Shown here: positions 55,651 to 64,000 of the stretch, in pieces | Position numbering within the stretch: position 1 is the stretch's first letter | Layout of the letters: each line of letters begins with the position of its first letter | Assembly: GCF_031877795.1 (NCBI RefSeq) | Contig: NC_133937.1 | Location: 18,007,501 to 18,071,500 of the forward strand | Reading direction: 5' to 3' | DNA length: 64,000 bases | Origin: Strix aluco | Taxonomy: Eukaryota; Chordata; Aves; Strigiformes; Strigidae | Program-made: the position numbers and the translations under genes | The notes under the pieces: model-generated | What the model saw: the letters and a program-made list of their open reading frames with translations, nothing else | The model's database searches: none | What the model was told of the DNA's origin: nothing

Positions 55651-58600
55651 AACAAAAATGACGTTATGCAGGAAAAGCCGATAGAACGTGAGGAATTGTT
55701 CTTATAGTATGTCCCATTCTTTATTTGTTAAAACACATTTGCAGTGGTAAAGTAATAAATAAAGCACGAGACGCCCCTGTTTGCTTATGCAAGGCTGAAT
55801 AAACCCTGTGTGGCCCAAATTAGAAGTGGGCAAATGTCATATATCTGAATTTAACCACAAGTTACACTACTCCACACTGGGATTCTTTGTGACCAGTCTT
55901 GCCAAAGAAGTATTCAGAATTGTTAATTGTACGTGCGTTTCTCATTAGGAAATGTAACCTTGCCCTTTGTGGCAAAGACGTAAACAAGAAACGCCTGATG
56001 AATTTTTCAGGTTATGTGCAGTCAACTCAATTATCTACGATGATTGGGCCGGGAAATTTTGGATGATGGAAGAATCTAGGTGACACCACTACGGTGGGAC
56101 ACCTTATGCACAAAAACACCCTGAGAGCCAGAAATAATTGCAAGCCTAGCATCAGCCCCAAGAATTTAAGGTGCTCATGTTGCCCATGTGAGCTGGCTCT
56201 GCATCCACACCACTGAGCAGTCCCAGAGCTGAGCCCTGTAAGACTGCTGCATGGAGGCACCTGAAGTGCTCCATCCACAGTGGATTTGGGTGGTGTTTCT
56301 GCACTAGGCTTCTCAGTGCATCTGTTCTTGTGGCACTGAGATTACTGTTCCAACTCCTGGCAGATTGGACCTAGAAGGTCTTTTTAGTTAGGACTTCACA
56401 TGATACAAAAGTGGTTGTGCTGTGTTAAGAGCTAGGCTGGCTTCAAAAGCAGCCCAACTCCACTAGACCAGATTTGAGCCAGTGGAAAAACTCTGTGCTC
56501 GAATCTGGCAACCAGCGTAAAATGTTCTCAAACTTTTCCACTGTCAGCAACTGTGAACGAGTACGTATCTCTTAAGGTTATTGTCTTGTATGCTTGCTGC
56601 TTTCTTCTTAAAGTTTTATTCCTCATCCCAAATTCCTCTTTTCGTTCATTCTTCCCTTTTAGTTTTTGCTCTTCCCAAGTCCATGATCCTGTTTTCCTTG
56701 CTGCTGCTTCTCATACATGCTTCCCTAATGTGTCTTTTCTTCCTCTGTTTCAGTGTTTCTTCAGCCCTTGTAAAACTGGTTTTTTGTATATATGATTTTG
56801 AGCTAGGAAGGACTGGAAATTTCAAAAAGCAGTGAAAATTAGCTGCAGAGTGAGGACACAGAGTAGAAGTAGTGGTACATCTGTCCATGTCACGTTTTTT
56901 TCTCAGGTCGCAGAAATGACTTTTGCTCTTGGGTATGTGTTGGCAGACCTGGTGTCAGAGTGGCGAGCAGGGGCCAATCCTGCCCTCCGGTCTTGCTGAC
57001 TGTGAGGAGAGAGGAGTTCTGGGGCATCTGGCAGCAAAATGGGGTTGTGATGCAGTTTTAAGGTATAGATCAATACCTGTGAGTGTTTTTCAGGACACGA
57101 ACGTGTGTACTGGCAAGCTGTGTGTTTTTCAGCAGTATCTAGTAGCGCAGTGATGGTGCTGTCTGCTGTGTGGTTTTATGTAAGGCATGTTTTATTGTTG
57201 TGATGCCTATTCTTCTGTCTGATCTGCATCAGAGTTCATGTAGGTGACCTGGTAAAAAAGCCTGAGCCTGGTTTCATATTACCATTTATAATTTCATGAT
57301 TTCTTAAAAAAAGGGGGGAGGGGGAGGATACCCAAATGCAGCTGAGGCCTCACCGTGTCCTGAACCACAGCGTATCTTCTCATCACTGAGCCTTGTTTCA
57401 GAGATTTAAATACCTATCTCAGATCTCTCTGTGGTATATCTGGAATATGCAGTGATTCTCTGAGCAGAGCTGCATAGATAAGATAATCCATTTCATTTTA
57501 ATTGGCAGAGTTGTTTACACATGATCTCTCACTCATTTTCCTCTTTTAAAGGAATGCATATCCATCCCTGATTACAGCTTGGGTCAAAATCCCTCAGCAC
57601 TTGTAGCAAATCTCTTTTAATTGGTCTCATTTAGCTCTCATAAGGTTGTGTTTTAATTCTCTCTCTTCCGAATCCTTTTCCCCAGTCTGTAATGTAATTT
57701 ATTACAGGATATTTTATAGACAAGCGAGCAGCCTCTGGTTGTCAGCAACCTTTGCAGTGTATCAAATTTCCAGCTCAACAAGCAGCGGCAACGGAGTTTG
57801 TGGGTGTAAGGCAGCGATGCTGCAGCAGCAGCACACAAGCAGTCTGCGGTGGCAGCGCTGGGCACGAGTGCCGGGTCTGAAAATAATTGGGGTGAATGCT
57901 CCCGTTTGCTCTCTCTGCTCCTCTAGCCTTTTTGTAGCCGTTGCTGATGCAAGGGTCTCTGAGTTCGATTTTCCCTTTTTAGCTTCAGTCTCTGCAATTG
58001 AATGCAAATACATCTAAGTTGCTGCTGTTGTCTGGTGACAGGTTTTGAGCAGCACAGGATTGGTAGAAGGCTAGGGCTGGGACCGTATTTTTAGAAGGCC
58101 CAGAGCAACTTTAGCTGTCTTTATAAAATTCCCTGTGACTTTGCTGAACGCAGTTGCTTTGGTTAATTGAATGTAATGCAAAGAGGTGAAGCTCTGCGTT
58201 TCATTATGCCTGAGCTAAGGCACTTCACCTCTGGCCTGGAACAGCACAGTCTGCAGGCACGGTGTGCTGGTGCAGCTCCCGCCTGATCTCTGGGTGCTCT
58301 GACATCAGCTCTAGAAGTCTCAAAGGCTGGTGGGGTTTTTTTTGTGTCTCCTGCCCTTACACTGGCACTTTTCCCACTATAGCAAAATCAGAAGGGAATA
58401 CGTGCTTCTGCTTCAGCTGCTGGAGTTGAGATTCGGGGCTGTGTGGTGCAGCAGCAAAGGTACAGGCAGACTTTCTGCTTTGCTGATCCAGCTCAGAGGG
58501 CAGGAATCTCCAGCAGAGTTGTGGACCACAGTTACATCTTAAATTGCCACTGAAAGATTTACTGGAGTGCATACATCAGAGCCCAAACTCGTCTTTCTGC

Positions 58601-61600
58601 ATAGCGATATTTGAAGGTCTCAAGCCTCTGGCAATTGCTGTTTGGGGACTGTTTTTCAATATAGACCTGTATCCAGAAAGGAAATTATATAGATCACTAT
58701 ACTCAATCCATATGTACCCTATTAAAAATGCAGTAGAAATCTCTAGATGTGAATGATGAATTAATCTTCTGCACCAGGAAGATACCCTCCATCATGTTCT
58801 TGCCTGCTCTAGTATTTTTAGTAAGCTAACTGATCTAGCAGTGAATGCGAAGGAGTTGATAAGATTGTAAATGCAGTTCGGACCTTCTCAAAATATTTGT
58901 GGCTTAGTCTGGGCAATGTCACAAGATCTGTTTTCACAGAAGTGGGAATTGGTGTTGGCTTGTTTTTTAAAGCTGCCCAAACTCTCCAAACAAGGAGAGG
59001 GATGGTCATGGTCTATATATATAGACTCAGCCTGCTTTTGAATTTGTTGAGTAAAATGAATAGTGCAAAATAAGTAAGGACAGCTTCACGCAGCACTTGC
59101 TTATGTACCGACAACACCAAGATGTTCAGAAATACCGGTCTCTTCCACATGTGTTTGTAGCTGTATGTAACCGAAGCTGTTCTTCCTGCTGGGGTTGCAG
59201 ACATTGAATATCAACAGTGTTTGCAGCTGCTCTCAGGCTGAAATGTTAACACCTTAACTTAGCTTGAAATACTGCACACTTTTTTTCCATGAAGTGAATT
59301 TAATATTCATCATTAAATACAAATTATGAAGTTAAGCATGAAAATTAACAGTTATTAGATACCAGTGTGTTTGTTTGGTTTGGTTTTTTTTTTACCCAGA
59401 AACAAGAGTTAAAAGGAGAGACACATTTTGTCCTCTGCCCAGTGTACAGGGCTTGTGTGGGTCCTAGTGCTGGTCTCTGTGCTCTTTGTGTGTCATGCCG
59501 CAGTTACCATGTTCAGCACTTTGGTGCATGTTTTGAGTGTGGGATGGGAATGAGGGGAGTGTGATCTAGGGTTTTGGTGGGATCCGAATACAGCTGCACT
59601 AATCAGACACTTTTTCTCCCAGCACTGCAGTGCATTATTCTGAATTTTTTTTTTTTTTTTTTTTTTCCTTTGGAAGTGTCTGCATTAGTGGAAAAGATTG
59701 TCTTGGGCATTCCCTGTAAATGAAGAGACAGCGGAGTCTGTCCCCTCTTCTCCTACCTTCTTGTCCCAATACTGTAGCTCACCGAGGAGACAAGGGCTCG
59801 CAGGTACCTCCTCAGGGAGGAAGGGTTTCCACAATGGGGGAGAGAGTAGGACATGTGTTAAATGATATGTCAACAAGTTATAGCCCTCTCTGGGGCTAGG
59901 GATCACTGCTGCTTTTATTTATTGATGTATGTTTTTCCTCTGTATTCAGCACTTCCCTTGGGAGCTGGGTTGGCAAAGCTGATGCAACAAGGAAGGAGGA
60001 AAGAAGGACAGCAAAATGACAATTTTATCCCTTCTTAATCTCTTTTTGCAGTTCTGGTCTGCCATCTGGTCAGTCTCTTTGAAAGCATACAACCCCAGCA
60101 CCCTGCCCTTTCTCCTCTGTTTCTCCGGTCTCCTACATCCTTCATTTCTGCATCAGAAACTCTCCCAAGAATATGGTGTTCCTCTGAGTGGTTCATGTTG
60201 GGAGGCTCCCATATGAGGACCATTAGATTACGTGACAGAGCAACTTGTTTTTCTTTGATCATGTTTAGTCTTACTGTTCTAGATGATTCCATTAGCCTAG
60301 TATTTTATTGGTCTTTCAGCTTGTCTCTAATTAATGCTAGTTTCCTTGGCAGTACTTCTGAAGTAAAATCAGAGCTTGCATGTGGATTTTTAGAGCTCCT
60401 CAACAGATCTTAACTCGTAAATTTTCAAACACTTTGGTATAAATTCCGCAAAGGAAACAGTGGGATGACAGGTCTGAGCTGTGATAGACTCCAAGTAGTA
60501 GAGATCAATTTAGAAAAGAAGGGAAACTTGGGATTTGCTTCAGAAAGGTTAGAAGAACCCCAGAACATTTTATAAATGTCTATTTTTGTCTTAAGAGCCT
60601 CTTACTGAACGCCTTTGCGTTAGCTCTCTAGTCCTACCCAGTGCTTTAAAGCGCATGGGAAATTTCATGTCAGAAAGGGCTTTTAAAACAGTCAGTTCTG
60701 TCATCTTGTGGATGATGAGAGTTGGACTCGTCTGATGATGCATGAAGATCTGTAACTAAAGTGTCCACATCTGAGCTAGGCACTGTAAGTTCCCTTTATC
60801 TTAAGGGTATGTTAGGGCTCAATTAATTTCACACTGAAACGGATGTCCGCATTTGGTGGGGAGAATCACATTCTGGAAGTTCTTTTTTGTTTTTCCACCG
60901 AATATAATGAAAACAGAGGATGTTAGCCCAAATGTAGAAAATGTCAGCAGGACAGATACCTGAGCAGAAGGCAAGTTGAACACCTCCCCAGAGTGACACT
61001 AACTTGCTCCTAATCCTGGACTGCTTTCAGTGTTGCATTTTTAATGCCTTCACTGATAACTGATTTACATAAAATTGTTTCTTCTGATCTTAACTACCTT
61101 TCCCATCTTTAAAGCACTTTTTCTCTAGATTTTTTAGCTAATGGTGATGCAGTGATTCTGTGCCACTCACACTTTATTCTGAAAGCTTTTGCAAATGCTG
61201 AATGTTACAGCATGCTCTGCAACTGTGGACTGTCTTTGCCATTGCCTGTGTGGTTAAGTTGTTCAACAGACAGGATTCCCCTGTAACTGGTAACCAGGAC
61301 CTTACTGTGGTCCCGGCCAGCTGTGCCTGTCCCAGAGAAGTCAGACCAAGTCATGAGTAGGCCTTCGTTCAATTCAGAACCTTAACTGCTGAGATTATAG
61401 TTGATTGTGGAAGCAAGCTGAATGCCAAAATGTCAGGTAATGGCCTATGACGTTTTTTCTGTAAAGAGGCAGGCTTCTCTCCTGCACAGCCTCAGTTTTG
61501 CACTGCTGGAAGTTTTAACTTTGAAAGAATGATGAGGTCAGGCTTGGAGTGGCCCAGTGCAGTGGCATATAGTGTCTAGATCCCTGCTTGAGATGGATAA

Positions 61601-64000
61601 TGTAATTTCACAGCAAGTTGAATACCTCTTAATATTTGATGGCCCAAGGTAAACGAGGAGCACAATAAGACTGAGAATGCTGTGCAATCTAATTACAGGC
61701 AGAAGTTTTCAGTGGAGAAAAGGTTGGCGTCTTGGCTGACTCCTTAAAATGTCATCCTCTCCCATCTGTCATCGCCCATGTCTCGTTTGTATTTCTCTTC
61801 TGGGCATCACTTGTGTGTGAGTCTGTTTCAGGTGTAGAGATGTCTTTGAAGTGGTATTGTTTGTCTCAGCTGAGGAGCTGCAGAAATGAAATCATCTGCA
61901 CCTTGCTGTTGGTGAACTGGTTGTCCTTCCAGTTATCGAGGGATGCAGAGGTATTAAAAAGAGCAGGCAGAAACTAGTGTAGACGTTGCATCGATCAACA
62001 TGGAGTGGCTGTGCTTGAGGACTGCTGCAGCTCCCTGTTTCATCAGCTGAGTGAATCCACTTTCAGGAGAATGTTGTGGGCTATCACAATGTCAAATCTG
62101 TCTTTTCAGTGGAATAAAGTGGGATCCTGGCCCAGTCCGGCAGCTGCAAAGAGACAGATTCATTTCAGCATTGAAGCCTGGCATAAATTGCTAGTCTACA
62201 TGTCTGATCTATTGTCCAGAACACCTCTGAAACATCAAGTTTTCCCCTGCCCCCCATTTCAGTTACAAATAATGTATTTTAATTTGTTACCTGTAATTTC
62301 CTTGGTTTTATTCATTTTTAATTAAATGTTCTGGATTCAGTCAGTGATACTTGAGCTCAAACTGCATGTGCTTGACTTGCGGCTGAGTCATAATCATCTT
62401 CCTCATAAGCAGAGATCTGTCACTGTCTCCTGATTTAGTTTTGTCTGCAGGCTTTCATCCATATGCTTCCTTTATGTTCCTGTTTCAGATCTGGCCACTT
62501 GTATCAAGCATGATGTGAATAAGCCTACTTCCCCGAGTTAAGACTGCCATGAAAACATGCTGTTATGTGTCAGTGTCTGTAGTTTAGTATCATGTAACCA
62601 TGCGTGGAACAGGGTATGTTTCCATGGCCCAAGTCCACATAAACATATAAACACAGAGCTTTCTGCAGGAAAATTTGCTTTGCCTCAAACAAAATATTGA
62701 TGTTTGCCTTTTGCAGCATTACTTTTAAATACAAATTCCTCACTAACCACACGTGATGGTACAGTGCCTGTGGTAGCAGACAGAGCTTGGAAGTCCCTTT
62801 TGGTCTTGCGCTGTGTATGTGGGCAGGTGAAGAAGAACAAGGTAGTGTTCAGGGATTGTCGTAATTGCAGTTGGTGTTGAGTATAATGTTTCTCTGAGGT
62901 TGTTATGGTTAATTCCTTTTCAAGTTTTAGAGCTGTTGTGTAATTATCTATTTATATGTCAGTCGTAGCTTTTTCCCACTGCTAAATGAAAACAGGGTGA
63001 AGATGCCCTTTGAACATACTCCTTGTGATTTGCATTTAAGCTGATGTTACTACTGAGGAAAGCAATCCAATCCTATACTGACCCTTCTCAATATTGGCAC
63101 AACCACTCAGCAAGCAGAATCAGGAAACTGATGTGGAAATTAAAATAAACAGAACAAAACAAATTTCATTTTCTTGCTGCGTTATCCTTTTACAGGAGAG
63201 AAAAAGTTACTTTTCAGTTGATCTGTAAGAAACCCAGTCAGGCTCAAATGCTTTTGTATTGGCATGGCACAGAGTGCCTTGGGGATAGGATGAGTTGATG
63301 AGGTGCCAGGACTGCCCTCTCTGGAGAAGAGGAGAGGTGTGACCACCTAAACATATGCCAGATGATCACCTTAAAAGTACAATTTCACGTGGTGTAAGCC
63401 GAAGAGGAGTCTTGGCTAATTCTCCTTGCACCACTCCAGCAAAACTAACAGTGGTCACGACAAACTCCAAAAGGATATCGGAAGCAGGCAGCATGATTAA
63501 GAGCCAAGGTGCATCCACAACAGACTGAGAGCCAGTAACTGCAGCCCTTCATCGCTGCCTGTTCTTTTCCACTTTTAATTGGACAGTGGATTAATTTTTA
63601 TACCAGTGATTTCCTCTGAGGGGGAAGATTGAAGAAATCATAGAAATAGTCGTTTCTAAAGGAGATGCATCCAGGGGAAGAGGAAAGCAGTCGCTTTGAT
63701 CAGGGTGTGAACCAGACCTGGGGTTACAGGTTCTGCACTGTAATTTTTGGAGTCCTGCTCCAGGACCTGCCAGCTTCTCTCATGAGCAGTGCTGCATTAT
63801 CTGTGTAATTTACTAGAAAGACATGACACGTTATGTCAGAAAACTAGTTAGGTTTCTATAGAATGGTTCTTGGTTTTGTTTTTTTCCATACCTTGTTTAA
63901 AAAAGAACCCCACATTTCTGTGTTTTTCTCAACGTCTTTTCCTAACACCCTGTCACTGACAGTCTGACCCATGATACTATTCTGGACAGATCTTTGGGGA
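55651..64000 (+). other. Putative first intron of the downstream gene (or intergenic)
   Basis: About 8.3 kb after the CpG island. I searched for a large first coding exon of the NDST type and did not find one. It contains AATAAA copies at 55754 and 55758, a T22 tract (59645-59666) and ordinary unique-looking sequence. No coding exon with family resemblance could be placed. Confidence 0.55.
59645..59666 (+). repeat. Poly(T) tract, 22 T
   Basis: Uninterrupted run of 22 thymines; it could be the reversed tail of an old retroposed fragment, but no body or target duplication is recognised. Confidence 0.9.

Overview
The window looks like bird (avian) nuclear DNA. It has compact introns, exon sizes and splice phases of a vertebrate CaM kinase II gene, CpG-island promoters, and no Alu/B1-type SINEs or other dense repeats of the kind expected in a mammal. 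The lineage call is an inference; nothing in the sequence names the species.

About 49 kb is the 3' three quarters of one plus-strand gene, CAMK2G (calcium/calmodulin-dependent protein kinase II gamma). The first recognisable exon (2863) begins immediately after the HRDLK catalytic loop, so the promoter and the N-terminal kinase exons lie to the left of the window. Sixteen coding exons were placed by reading splice sites, phases and translations: five complete the kinase domain and enter the regulatory segment (2863-10000), one completes the calmodulin-binding segment (10652-10694), seven encode the variable linker (20054-39017), and three encode the hub/association domain with the stop codon at 43653-43655. 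With the four likely optional exons left out (NLS, 69, 114 and 126 nt), the exons sum to 1071 nt, exactly 357 codons including the stop, so the reconstruction is frame-consistent.

The linker is the most informative part. It contains a KRKSSSSVHLM nuclear-localisation cassette, a 69-nt exon, a 114-nt exon that has diverged from the human one, and a 126-nt symmetric phase 1-1 cassette (38892-39017) that I do not recognise from the CaMKII isoforms I know. A compact CpG island (about 39.12-39.65 kb) follows, just upstream of the hub exons. At the 3' end the stop codon overlaps a GT donor (43652) at the same codon phase where CAMK2D splices to its alternative C-terminal tail. A good acceptor at 46246 would give a CAMK2D-like 21-residue tail and a long terminal exon ending at the AATAAA at 48935.

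From 48.96 to about 54.2 kb I see only intergenic DNA. A strong CpG island at 54.3-55.65 kb carries a GC box, a YY1-type AAGATGGCGGC element and an exon ending at a CAG|GTGAGG donor (54890): the promoter and 5' exon of a second plus-strand gene. In mammals the gene directly downstream of CAMK2G in the same orientation is NDST2, so NDST2 is the likely identity, but no NDST2 coding sequence is visible. The remaining 8 kb would be its first intron.

Most short open frames in the window are chance frames in introns or GC-rich islands. No rRNA, tRNA, CRISPR or intact mobile element was recognised.
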